From Trematomus loennbergii (lineage: Eukaryota > Chordata > Actinopteri > Perciformes > Nototheniidae), in contig JAAOOA010000063.1 in NCBI GenBank assembly GCA_012861695.1, positions 441,001 through 505,000 of the forward strand: DNA of 64,000 bases. The letters run 5' to 3'. The translations under genes and the position numbers were made by a program. The first letter of the stretch is position 1. Every line of letters starts with the position of its first letter. This document shows, piece by piece, positions 1 to 21,208 of this stretch. Under the pieces are notes generated by a model, which was not told where the DNA came from, did no database searches, and saw only the letters and a list, made by a program, of their open reading frames with translations.

Positions 1-135
1 ATGGGACCATGAAATGCCCCTTTCCCACACCCGTCCCCTTTTTAAAAGAGCGGGGGAGTGTGAGAGGTTAAAGGCCTGCTGGTCCCCCTCAGCTGCTGGG
101 AAGGCAGGTATGTGATGTCATCGTGTTCATGTTAC

Positions 136-9699
<9,564 letters not shown>

Positions 9700-9703
9700 G
9701 GCA

Positions 9704-12464
9704 CTGCACAGGGAGAACACATTACACACATCCTGATGAGCAAATGTGTCTGACTCAAATCTGAAATCAGCTTGTAGTAAAAGATGAGACAACATTTCCA
9801 GCATCAACTTAAAAATTTCCTTTTCACTGTCCCAAGGCAAATATTTAAGGAACCATGCATCATCATGCTTTATAAGAGAGGCAACATATCTTTATCAACA
9901 TTGCATTCTTTATGATTTGGTGGACCATTCACAGACAACAATATTTGAACATTTCTTTGCAAGCGATATTAGGCAAACTAAAGCTGTCAGGACATAGGAC
10001 CAATGTCTTCTTTACGAATCAAGACTAGTCTATCAATTGCATTGCTGGGGGAAAAAGGTATCATCAATCAAACTGGTCAAATATGTGGTATTTTCTGTTG
10101 GTATGGAAATCTTTGAAAGTTAAACCCTCCTCCCAAGTGCAATAAACAAGAAGGCCAGTTAAGGGAGGGAGCAGTCAGTGAGACTAAAGAGTGAATCAGA
10201 GGAATCAAATGTTATTTTCACTTTGTTTCACAGCGGTTACATTCTAAAGCACACATAAACACACCCACATATCCACTGAGGGCTATGTGTGGCATGATGG
10301 GCTAAAGTAGGGGGGCTTGGAAAGCCTTCAGACGTGTGTTTTACAGACACCTCTGGCCCGGAAAGTATTGCCCTCTTTCTCTAGGTATGGACGGGCTCTT
10401 AGCTCTACTGAAGAGCCTATCGTACTGCAGTAGTATTAAACGTTCAAGTGGACATGGTTATATCATCTTATGGTTTGTGGACTACAGTTAGAAAGACCCA
10501 ATGTTGCCATTTTGGCTGTCATTTTCAAAACCAGTGGGTGGAGAAAAGTACAAACAAATGCTGAAGACAATTTTAAGCAACAAAAAAAGGTCAAGCAGGG
10601 TTTCTCTGCAGATACAATCTATGGGCAGGGTGGCTGTAAATCATTTTAAATCTGACCATCAGAGGCACCTTCACAGTCCCCGCAGGGTTGTGGTTAGAGC
10701 TCTCTCAAGAATGTCACGCATCCTCATCTGAGGGGTCGATATCTAGCCAGCCAACGACCAACAAGGCTCTCAGACCACGCTTTCATTTGTCTGTAGCTCT
10801 CAAGTTGTTACTGCTTTGGCTAAAGGTTAGACTCGCTTCTCCATCAGTCTCCAATAGGAGCCAACACAGAGACCCCTGGAGGACCAGGCCATAAAGCTCG
10901 GCCCGCTGAAGAAATGGAGGCACAGGAGATACTGGAGGGAGACTGAGCCAGACAGACTGCTACCCACTGCTGCGGTTCAACAAGAGGTTGCTTAGAAACA
11001 CAACAATGTTACTCCAGTAGTGTGGTATTATAAGCCTGATGGACCAAATAAGAAAATATTGACAGGTACCAAATCTCAGGTCTGCAGAGACACACACTTG
11101 AAAATGTTACAATTAAGTTTCAAGAAGTGTAAATACACATGAGGAAGTTTTAAGATGAAAACCGAAGATCACCTAAACCAGACAAAACCATGGTAATGAT
11201 CACTCACAAGCTAGCTACATCCTATTGCATACCCTGCTTCATTGTCCATTTCAAAGTGGACCATATTATACAAAACAAACAATATTCTGTATTAAAAGAC
11301 TAGAAACAAGTGGTTGAGACCACGTTGAAAATGTTTACTAGGTAACGGTTAGTGGATTACCGGTTTCCAGCCAAGTCTATAGCGACGGTGCTACTACCGC
11401 CTGGCATGACTCCTGTCAGGAACATGTCATTTCTTTGACTGATGTCATTTAGTGTCATCCAGTAAATGATGACAATTATAATGCATTGTTACAATTGTTT
11501 GAGTTGTGTTTGTCATGATAAGTTAACCCATAACGAGAAAGCCTTTTATACAACTTTAGTTTAATGTAGTTCTTAATGTGTTGTCTTAACATCACACCAC
11601 ATTATGTAGTTGGTTTGACAATAGCTGTCATTTTAATCTGACCTTTCATGAAGATGTCATTAGATGTTATTACACGGTCATAGATAATGGTGACATGAAT
11701 CATTCCTTGACCTTCAGCTGAGTGGATGAACCTGTCATTAACATGTCAGTACATTGTACAAGTCCAGTTTGAAGACAGGAAATGTATCAATGATGTGAAT
11801 TATGGTATTTTGACAGAGAGCTGTATTTTAAAGTCTCTGCTAACGGTTAGCAGCCGCTAGCTAGATAGCACGGTTAGCCATGCAGCTAGCGGTCCAATGA
11901 GCTGACTCAGGCCCGGGCTGCCAGCAGTCAGACCCGGACTGACACCACTCGGGTTCTGTGTCCCTGCCGTGAAACTGTCGGTCTCGGAGACAGTCCGCCT
12001 TTATTGTGAGGCTGAGTGTCCGGATGCCATTAAAGTGAGTCAGATGTGACCTTTCACACTGTACGCATACTCTGACTGTCTGTAAGCTGATATATGTAAA
12101 AACCAACACAAACTGTAGTCATGAAATGACGCAGACACTTACTGAATGTATTCAGTAAAGACGAAATAACGTCAGTGCATGCTAACGTTAGTCTTTGTTA
12201 GGATCGAAGCTGTCAGGAAACACATTAAACCCAGTTATCATTAGCTCATGACTCCTTTCGTTTTACCCGTCAGATGTCTATCAGTCTTATTCCTGTGCTA
12301 TAAACCTTAACTGGATGTACTTTAAGTGTCCTGACAAACAAGACAACACATAGAGGGAGGACGAGTCCATGTTATATTACCAGATCACTATGCTTCAACC
12401 AAAGTTTACTCAGATCAGCAGCTAGCTACTGCTGTGGCCCCGGACACACCGGCCTGTGACCTAC
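9704..12464 (-). other. mfn2 first intron (inferred)
   Basis: No conserved exon, RNA gene or clear mobile element was recognised here. The ORFs in this span are short and without similarity I recognise. Confidence 0.4.
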
Positions 12465-12600
12465 CGTGGGTTGGGTCGTTCCTCACAAATAATCGTCTCT
12501 CATTGTGGCCACTCCACTTTATAATTGTTCACAGGCTGAGCTACTATTGCGCGACTTAGTGAGCTTAATCGGCGTTAGGTATCTATGCTAACCATGGATG
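12465..12600 (-). promoter_or_regulatory. mfn2: candidate mfn2 5' UTR exon and promoter region
   Basis: On the minus strand CCCACG is followed by the donor GTAGGT at 12464, about 2.8 kb upstream of the first coding exon, whose acceptor implies at least one upstream noncoding exon. The upstream border cannot be seen and the region is only moderately CpG-bearing. This rests on position and one good donor only. Confidence 0.35.
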
Positions 12601-12629
12601 TAGAAAGAGATGCTAACTTCAGGGGCGTG

Positions 12630-12664
12630 CCCTTCTTCTTCTTCTTCTTCTTCTTCTTCTTCTT
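12630..12664. repeat. (CTT)n microsatellite
   Basis: About eleven CTT units just upstream of the mfn2 promoter region. Confidence 0.95.
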
Positions 12665-12941
12665 GGGTTTCTAAATGTGTGGGCTGTTGGGCAGGTTCTG
12701 TGCTCACTGGGGAGAATGACTTGAAGTTTTAAAGGATAGGTGTAGTCTTTGTTTTTAAAGTGTGTAAAAGAGGATGTTTTTAAATGGGTAAAATGCTTCA
12801 AATGATATTTATTTGGTAGTCATGAAAATCTGGTTATTTATTTTGATTTTGTAATGTATTAGGTTTGTTCCGACTCTTTTGCAGGGTGGGTGTATAGTTA
12901 AAACAAATGCAAATACAATTTGTTTTAAAAATCAAAAATTC

Positions 12942-13060
12942 ATCTTCATCTTCTTCTGTTTGGAGGTTGATTGGCGGTTGGAAACCAATAATTTGGTGCA
13001 TTACCGCCACCTACTGTGGAGGAGTAGACTGACAGAAAAAACTATTAAAAAAATAAACCC
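12942..13060. repeat. dispersed repeat fragment (GGCGGTTGG...ACCGCCACCTACTG type)
   Basis: The pair of words TTGGCGGTTGG and GCATTACCGCCACCTACTG, preceded by a TTC-rich stretch, is a configuration I associate with repeats scattered in fish genomes. Its class is not certain. Confidence 0.45.
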
Positions 13061-14093
13061 CAACCAAACTCTGGAGAAACTATTTGAAAGACTGTCCATT
13101 ATTAATGACTGTTGCCGTTGCCGACTACTCATCTGTTAAGCCAGAGAAAAACCAGAGAGAACAACTGGAAATGGTTTTTAAAAACTCACGGTATCTTTCC
13201 CCTCCCTCTTTTTCTTTATTTTTCTTTTAAAGTATATCTTACTCTTACTGTAAGAGTTATTGTAATTGCACTGTTGAAGATCCTGTGACCACGTTGTTCA
13301 TTCATTGCATAACTGCACCGTAGTTGTGTATGTGACATGACAATACATCTTTGAAATGCGGCTCATATTGTATATTTGAAAGACAATATTCTGATATATA
13401 TCTTCCACTGCCATTATGTATATATTTTACTTCAAGTTAAAGTTCTGTTTTTATTTCCTATTTTGAGATGTTTATATGTTATGCTTACGCCTGTTTATGT
13501 GGTACTCCTTTCCATCTTTCCATTGTGTGCAATGCCATGTTTACGTGCTGCTGGAACAACATATTTTCCCAAATTGGGATCACTCCCTATTTGATGTTAT
13601 GTTTGTGGCTGTGTTATTTCTTATTAAATGATCAAAAATAAGATAAGGAATAACTGAATAGATTCTTGGTGGCTCTTTATGTAGTGGTCAGAACATGTAT
13701 GAACCCCTTTGGAATTATTCTTATTGACCTATACTCCAACATAATGGGAACAATCTTGCAATTAATGAATGATTGTAATTAGAATTTTTAAATCTTAATT
13801 TTTGCTACACTTTAGTTTGTATAACTATGTTTTCAGAATCACACCATAGGTCAGGCCCACAGCTGTGTGGAAGCACAATGAGCTGGATGACAGAGCAGCG
13901 GGTCTCAAGGATCCCGTTCACAAGAGCCCAAGAGAAATGCTTCTACTTCACTGGAGCTGTGTACTGGACTAGTTCTGTTCATTAAACAACATTTTGATTT
14001 CCCAAATGAAAGTGAGTCCACTGTATTAATTCCCTTCATACATGTTCAAACAGCCTGCTGAGGGTCCTATCATCCATCAAGAGGTATGGATAT

Positions 14094-15619
14094 TAGGGCT
14101 GCACGATATTGGAAAAAACACATCGCGATTTCCCCCCCCCCTGCGATATATATTGCGATATGAAAACATACAGGAATTGAAGAAAAGACCGTTTTTTCCC
14201 CCGCAAACCATCCTTTCTTGAACTTTAATGCTATACAATTGGTATTTTTTAACTATATTTAACCGGATGAAGGATTTTAGTCACGGACGTCTGGATCTTA
14301 AAGGGGACCTATCATGCAAAATGCACTTTTGTACGTCTTTTATACATGAATATGTGTCCCCGGTGTTCCAGGGAACTCACCAAGTGTCAGAAAACACAAC
14401 CCTCTCTATTTTCATCCGTACCCAAATCTCTAAAAAAGGGGCTGCAACGGATCTGATAAAAACTGATCCAGATTTGAACACTGTCCTGACGTCAGGACGG
14501 TGGCGCTACGGCTATTGGGCAAACTCTCCACCTATCAGGGGAATGTGGGGTTGGGCCACGGCCGGCCATTGCCGCTCGAAAGCGCTGGAGACGCTGTAGT
14601 ACATATGCCAGGCCTGTAAGTGGCGCTGTAGTCTGCCACAAAAGCAGCGAAGAAGACTTTCCGCGCATGGTTACCATGGTTACCCTTCTGTTTATTCTCC
14701 GCTGTGGCTTTTTTTCTCCCTCCCCGAGGCAAGCGTTTGCTCCCGCTGCTTTAATTCAATGCAATCCCTCCCCGTCGAGGCAAGCACTGTAATTCTCTCC
14801 GGTTAGTCCACCAGCAGATGACAAACACCCACCTCTCCGCCTCTTCCAAGGAACGAGGGGACCGTGCGGCAGAGTTTCAGTTTCAGTTTGTTTAGCCGGT
14901 CAAGATGTCCGTTAAAGTTTAAATCTTCCGGACAAAATTAGAAAAGTGCCGGTCAAAGGTCTTCTTTGTTATTTATTGAGCTTTAAAACAAATGAATAAC
15001 GACTCTATATAATAAAACACGGAGGACGGAGATCTATTTTTCTCCCCCTCTTCTGACTTGTTCAGAGCACGCTCCCCTCTCCTGCAGGGGGGCGTGGTCA
15101 GCTGCAGCTCACAGAATCAGCCCCCTGCAAAAACAGGGCTGGAGAACAGCAAATAGAGCGAAATGAGGCATGGCTTAAAATGCATGATCTGTTTGGTATT
15201 TTGAAAACAGAAACGTATAAATATACCTTATGGCCCTACAATATATCATTTAAATATAGCATGATAGGTCCACTTTAAGTTATCAGAGCAACAAGCTGAG
15301 CTAGCTCGGTTAGCAGCGCCGAACTGCCCTGGAGAAACACATGAAACCACTTTATTCAGTGTTTTTACCTTTAATCACCGGGTCCGTTTGCTTTGGAGAT
15401 TTGATTGTGATTGGTGGTTTGCTGTGCATGCAGAGCCTGCATGTCACTCACTCAAGTACCCCTGACATGAGAGCCGCAAAATAATTGTAACATGACGTGT
15501 TTGAGTTAATTTGCCTACTTAATATCGCAAGTCCTAAAAAAACGCACGTCCTGCGATGTGAATAGCGCGCATGCGCATATCGTGATTATCGTCACGACAC
15601 GATATATCGTGCAGCCCTA
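14094..15619. mobile_element. hAT-like element with 8-bp target duplication, carrying a nested element
   Basis: It starts TAGGGCTGCACGATAT and ends in the exact reverse complement, ATATCGTGCAGCCCTA. The 8-bp duplication ATGGATAT flanks it at 14086-14093 and 15620-15627. An 8-bp duplication with such ends is characteristic of hAT transposons. A second element occupies most of its interior. Confidence 0.9.
14298..15278. mobile_element. TTAA-bounded element nested in the hAT-like element
   Basis: Ends TTAAAGGGGACCTATCATGC and, reverse complemented at the right, TTAAAGTGGACCTATCATGC. TTAA occurs at both borders (14298-14301, 15275-15278). No transposase was recognised. Its ends resemble those at 4765, 8499 and 60455. 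Confidence 0.85.
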
Positions 15620-15650
15620 ATGGATATATAATATGTGGAAGTTCCTTCAT

Positions 15651-15990
15651 CATAGGTTAGGGTTATGATCAAAGGCATCATTTATATGTCCCCACCACTT
15701 TTGGTTACGGACAATTTTATCCCACTTTGCATTAGGATCATTTGTTAAAAAAAAGAATTGAACATTTTGAGAATGAATAATAGAACATGTTTAATCTGGA
15801 GGACTGTTCTCACTCTGGGTGTATCTCTGATAACCCAAGTGGTGCAGTTTGGACCTTGGACCTGAGACGCGTTCAATAGAATAATTGAATAGAGAATAGT
15901 AAAGAAATTAATGCTCCTGTCTTGCAGCAGCGTAGCATAGTTACTGCTCTAGTTGTCAAAAAAGTATTGTAAGCATACAGTAGGTATGTA
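15651..15990. repeat. dispersed repeat, copy 1 (copy 2 at 27550-27880)
   Basis: It shares CACTTTGCATTAGGAT, GCAGCAGCGTAGCATAGTTA and other blocks in the same order with 27550-27880, at moderate identity and in the same orientation. The type is unknown. Confidence 0.65.
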
Positions 15991-17058
15991 TATACAGTGT
16001 GTATGAATTGTTTGCAGGGGCCACTTAATGTAGTAGTGTTTTTAGAATCTGAACAAATGATTCCCCGCCACTTTTCCTAACAACGTGACAGACCATTAGA
16101 CCAACTTTCAATATTCAACAAAAGTAAAACACAGGGGCACAGTGGAAATCTAAAGACTTATTTATTTTGTATTACTTTATGTTCAGACAATCAGAAAATG
16201 ACAAATTTTCTTTTCACTGTCTTCTAAAATCTATTTAATGATAATACAAACACCTAATGCAAAATATATCTAAGTTAAAGGTGTCGACCTAAATGCAACA
16301 CACCGGAACAGCCCTGGAGGATCCTTAAGTGAAATGATCCGGGGTCCTCTGCTCTTCCACCATCAGTCTGGAATGCTCCAACATGTTCCCTGTCCCGTCC
16401 TCTAACGTGTCCTTCTACTGGGCAACATGTTGCTGCTGGCCGCCCACATGGACAACATCGTGTAGCAATGGATTTTTGACCTATATTAAAATCGTCTTTT
16501 TTCATCATGTCAGTACCTTCCACCACCACTTCAATGTTTATTATGCCTGCCTTGACAATGTGTGGGGGCTCAGGAGGGGCTCTGTGATTCTATCCCAGGC
16601 ACCTGAAGTCTTGAGTCGTCTTTGGGCAAGATACTGAACCCAAAGTGCCATTGTGTTTAAGTGTGTTTGGCATGTATTGCTCCTGATGTAAGTTAGCCTG
16701 TGTCAGTGTGTGTGTGTGCTCTGGGACTGGTTCAAGGCTGTAGAGGCAGGGCAGAGAGCATGTGTGATGGAAGGACATCATCAGGGCAGTCCAGCTTATA
16801 TCATTGTTTGGTTGTGCATATCTGCAAAAGATCAAAATACCATAAACTGTAAACCACCATGACATTTGGGGTCTTCGAGGGCCCTGAATGTCCGGGGTCC
16901 CATATGGCCTTGTGTGAAACTGCAAAGATGGGATATCCAAACTGATGTCCCAAGCCAATGATTACCAGATGCAGCTGCTTATTTATCTAGTGCTCCATTC
17001 ATCTTTGAAAATAATGACAAATGTCCATCATCATTTCCAGTGTCAGTTTTAAGGACAT
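15991..17058. other. intergenic, no gene seen
   Basis: Only short ORFs without recognisable domains; no splice-bounded conserved exon was found. Confidence 0.5.
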
Positions 17059-17362
17059 GATGCAGAGAGGCATCCTTCTTCATCACTCTGCAGCACGCAG
17101 GAGCAGCCATGATGCAGAGAGGCATCCTTCTTCATCACTCTGCAGCACGCAGGAGCAGCCATGATGCAGAGGCATCCTTCTTCATCACTCTGCAGCACGC
17201 AGGAGCAGCCATGATGCAGAGGCATCTTCTTCATCACTCTGCAGCACGCAGGAGCAGCCATGATGCAGAGGCATCCTTCTTCATCACTCTGCAGCACGCA
17301 GGAGCAGCCATGATGCAGAGGCATCCTTCTTCATCACTCTGCAGCACGCAGGAGCAGCCATG
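17059..17362. repeat. 52-bp minisatellite, six copies
   Basis: Units start GATGCAGAG at 17059, 17111, 17163, 17213, 17262 and 17312. The first two carry an extra AG and are 52 bp; later ones are 49-50 bp. Each contains CATCACTCTGCAGCACGCAG. The ORFs across it on both strands are repeat artefacts. Confidence 0.95.
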
Positions 17363-20300
17363 ATGTCGTTCACAGTGAAAATCCTCAAAGTCAATCAATG
17401 TGTTTGTGAAATTCCGACATGCAACTGTGGTATTGGTTCAGACAGAGGCCCGGTTCTAAACAGAGTGAACATTCCAGACTGAAGAGGCAGAGGCACTGAG
17501 ACGGAACAAATGCAGAGGAGCCAACAGGCAAGGTGCTACAACATCCTGCTGTGAGCTACCCTCAGTAAAAAACTATTGAGTTACAAAGTACATGTGCTTG
17601 ATCTGACAAAAATAAAACTCTACACAGACATTTTCTCTGCAGTTAGATGGACAGTCACCTGTCTCTTCTCTGAGGTAGTACATAAGTAGAAATATCATTA
17701 AAGGCAAGTAAAGAGAACAATGTCTGGCTGTGGGATACACCACCAGGACCTGTGTGTACCCAGCCCTTCAGAGAGGAACTCGGAGCATATGAGCATCTTC
17801 AACATGGTCCAATCTGCCTAACAAGTTACAACTATTTCTAATGATTCTTGCAGAAAGATATACAAAAATGTAGAGGTAGAAAATTTGACGAAATTATAAT
17901 GTCAACGTCTGTAGCTAGATAAAGAGTTTAGATTCATTAAACTACTTTTATAGTTTCAATCTAATGGCACAAATAAGAGCCAAAATAACTAGAAGCAAAA
18001 ACAAATAAAAACAGAAACCCACACTTCTGCGTGTTTGAGGTACAGATCAAATTCATCCTTTTGTTTTTTTAGATATGTCATAAGTGCTTAAACCCAGTCA
18101 GGAGATTAGACACTCTTAGAGAGGCACAACAGTAGTATTTTAAGACATCGGTGCAACACTTGGAGGCCGGTAATAATGCTAGTGAGAGAAGTCCTTCAAC
18201 AATCAGTTCATGGAGTTAAGGCAGAAGGGAGAGCATCTTCTTTGGGATATCATCTATCCTCACTCACATCATCTCCACTAACAGACCAACGCCATGAGTG
18301 GAGCCTCCATTATGAGAAGGCTGCTGGTTTGGATCAGAGACAGGAGAGGGGGGGGGGGGTCACCTTTTAGTATGAATGACATCAGATACTCTTGAGATCC
18401 AGCACCCCAGCCTTGTGGATGGGTGTTAACCCCAACAGTAACATAGTAAGAGATAGGAAAATGGTTCAAGTGCTCTGGAAGTCCTTTGTAGAATTGATGC
18501 TGCGTTCCATTCAGGAATACCGTCAGACCCTCACGGAGAGCGGGTCACAGGTTCAGCCCGGGTACATGAAAAGAAGTGAACAGGTAACAGGGAGGGTTGG
18601 GACTATTCCTTCTGCCTAATCACAATGCTGATCTCAAGTGCTTCAGGTTAAGTAGCTAGGGTTGCTACCTTTTACTATGGAAAATAAGTAGAGACCTGGA
18701 TGACCTCTACTTCAGACTCAAATATAGATTCATTAACATATTGTCAAGTGCTTTACTTACCCAAGGCTTAGTGCTATGATTGACACATGGCGGGATTTGA
18801 ACAATTATGTTTCACAGATGTGTTTTAAGCGCTGTCAAATCTTTGCAGCATGTCATAGCCACATTTTCTGATTGAGCATATTTATCTAGCCTTGATTCAA
18901 GATCATCTTACTGTCACAGTTGGGGTTGGCCTTATCCTGGACGCAGACATTCAATAACTCCTATAACAAATTGAATTGACACCGAGTGTGGGTTTGCTGC
19001 AATGGCTAATAGGGTTCATTCCCACCATGCTCCAATACAGGGCATATGTATGTTGTGGGACATGGGCAGCAACCCTGAGACCAGTGACCTGGTTAGCACA
19101 GAGTCGGCAAATGTACATTTCAGAGTTCCCTGTTTGACCTTTTAACAGCGCAGATTCAGGGATTCAAGGTAAACACAACAAGCCGCTGCTACCCTGCTCT
19201 CTGAGGCCCTGTTCATCAGACAGCGTAAGACTCCCTGAGGATGCCAGGAGTGCTGACTAGTGTTGTTAGCAGATACAAGTTCTGAGGGAATTTCAGACTG
19301 GATTCCATAGGTAGCTTCTTGTAGAATCCAGTCAAGTTGTGCGGTATAGGTAAAACATTCTATTTTTCTTTTTAAAACCCTACCATTCAAACAAAGTTGA
19401 CAGCAGTGGTGCAGCAGCTTTCCTCCTCCTGTGATTTGGCATGACTTCAAGCTTTAAAGGCCTGTAATATTTCAAATGAAACGCAAGTGCATTTCAATCT
19501 AGTTATAATAGGTAATACTGCCAACAAAAAGTAGCTATTTAGCATTAGATTGTTTCACCAAGGTGATATAACCTCAAATCACCCAACAATCCTAAGGCTT
19601 CCAACGAGGACTCTGGCAAAGAGCTACTTTGTTGCATTGTTTCAAGATAGGACATCATCATTTTAGATTATGTTACTAAAATGCCTTTGCAGTTCAATTA
19701 TTATGAACATGTGTGACATTTGACAGTTACTAGTTGTTCAGTTAACTAATAATAGTTGTGCAGTCAATCTTCACAGTTGTTGTTAACTGTATATGTTATC
19801 GACTGCACTTCATTTTTGGAGAATTTCTGGCCAAACACAGTAAAGGGTTGAATGAACAACACTTGAAATAATTGTTGATATAATTTCATCAATGGTCAAT
19901 TCTCGTCTCGTGAAATATTGATGTCCCTAGATGACATGTTTTGGAGAGTTAACAAGGTGCAATGTGTAAGGTCAAGCCACCTGCTCCAAAGAATGAAGGG
20001 CTAGAATTGCACCTCTAATACTGGCTTCATGCAATCTAAATGTCCAGTCAACAATATGAACAGAAAAAGCCTACTAACCAACAGTAGGGCAAGAATATGT
20101 CAAATCAAAGTAAACTGCCAAAACTCAGTGGGTCAAAAACCCACTGCTACCTTATAATGTTGTCATGTTGCGTCAGCCTGTAGTTTACCTCAGTCAAAGC
20201 CGCACGCAGCCACTGGGACACAGACAGCAGGACCCTGGATCTACCTGTGACAGGACAGCAGTTGTGGCCCACAACAGGCGCTGGGGCGCTCTAGTTGAAT

Positions 20301-21208
20301 TCAATACAACTGCTGACTGTAGTCTGCCTCCCTGAGCGCTCCTCCTGGTGTAGCAGCCTCCCAGTGGGGATCAGGGTCAGCCAAGCTGTGAATCCTCTGT
20401 TGTTCTGCCCATTTGGATTTATAGAGAGATGTATAATGACAAGCCCTCAGGGCAGCCCTGTAGTAGTCTGGCCCCACAGTGCCACACGAGACCCCCCAGA
20501 AACAGGACTAGCTTTACAGGTTAGGTTTGTAAAGGCGCCTAGTTCATTAGCATGCTAACTTCAGTAAAAAGCTCTGCAACATATTTGACATGTCAACTAA
20601 GTAAGCTTTCAGGTTATGTTGATAATGCAAGTTCTTTTTTTTTTTCAACTAAAATTCAAGCCATAAATGACACATTGCACCCTTAGCCACCAGATTTCCT
20701 CCACAGACAGTGCTGTTGGCATTCTCAATATTGGTTTTTTTCACTAACTCAAACGGAGTACATCTTACACCAACTTTTTCTTGCTCTACAAGACCGTTCA
20801 TGCTCCAATATTCTAAAATGAGAACATCTCAAGTCTTCTTTAGGAAGGAGGGTGACATACCCTAACACAGTAGCATTTCCCATGATAACCTAAAACTGGA
20901 TAACTCCCAGCATTGTGCAGCGCCTGTGACAAATGTGTTAAGTGCATCCACTGTTGGTAACAGGTCTGACCAAAAAGTAGAACTCTACTTTGGTTGTAGT
21001 GAGACCATCTCAATTCCTCAAACGTTCAAGATTCCTTTTTAAATAATGAGGTAATACTGATGAGGTGATTTGTTGTGTTAAAAAAAAATTAGATTAGCAT
21101 CGTTAGCACTGACAGGCTAAAGTCACACATACAATAAAGATGCCATTCTCATTTTTACCCTTTTCATGAAAAAGCCTGTGAAGGCAGCGTTTGTGGGGAC
21201 AGAGCTGC
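17363..21208. other. intergenic or plagl2 3' flank, no gene seen
   Basis: No conserved coding segment was recognised. A G-run lies at 18349-18358. The stretch adjoining 21208 will include the plagl2 3' UTR on the minus strand; no polyadenylation signal was singled out. Confidence 0.4.

Noticed and set aside
16275..16958. Moderate ORFs on both strands in the 16-17 kb region
   Set aside because: No known domain, no good splice context and ordinary length for chance ORFs.
17049..17363. Repeat-rich ORFs with CCRVMKK- and HHSAARRSSH-like units
   Set aside because: They arise from the 52-bp minisatellite and differ in frame between copies.
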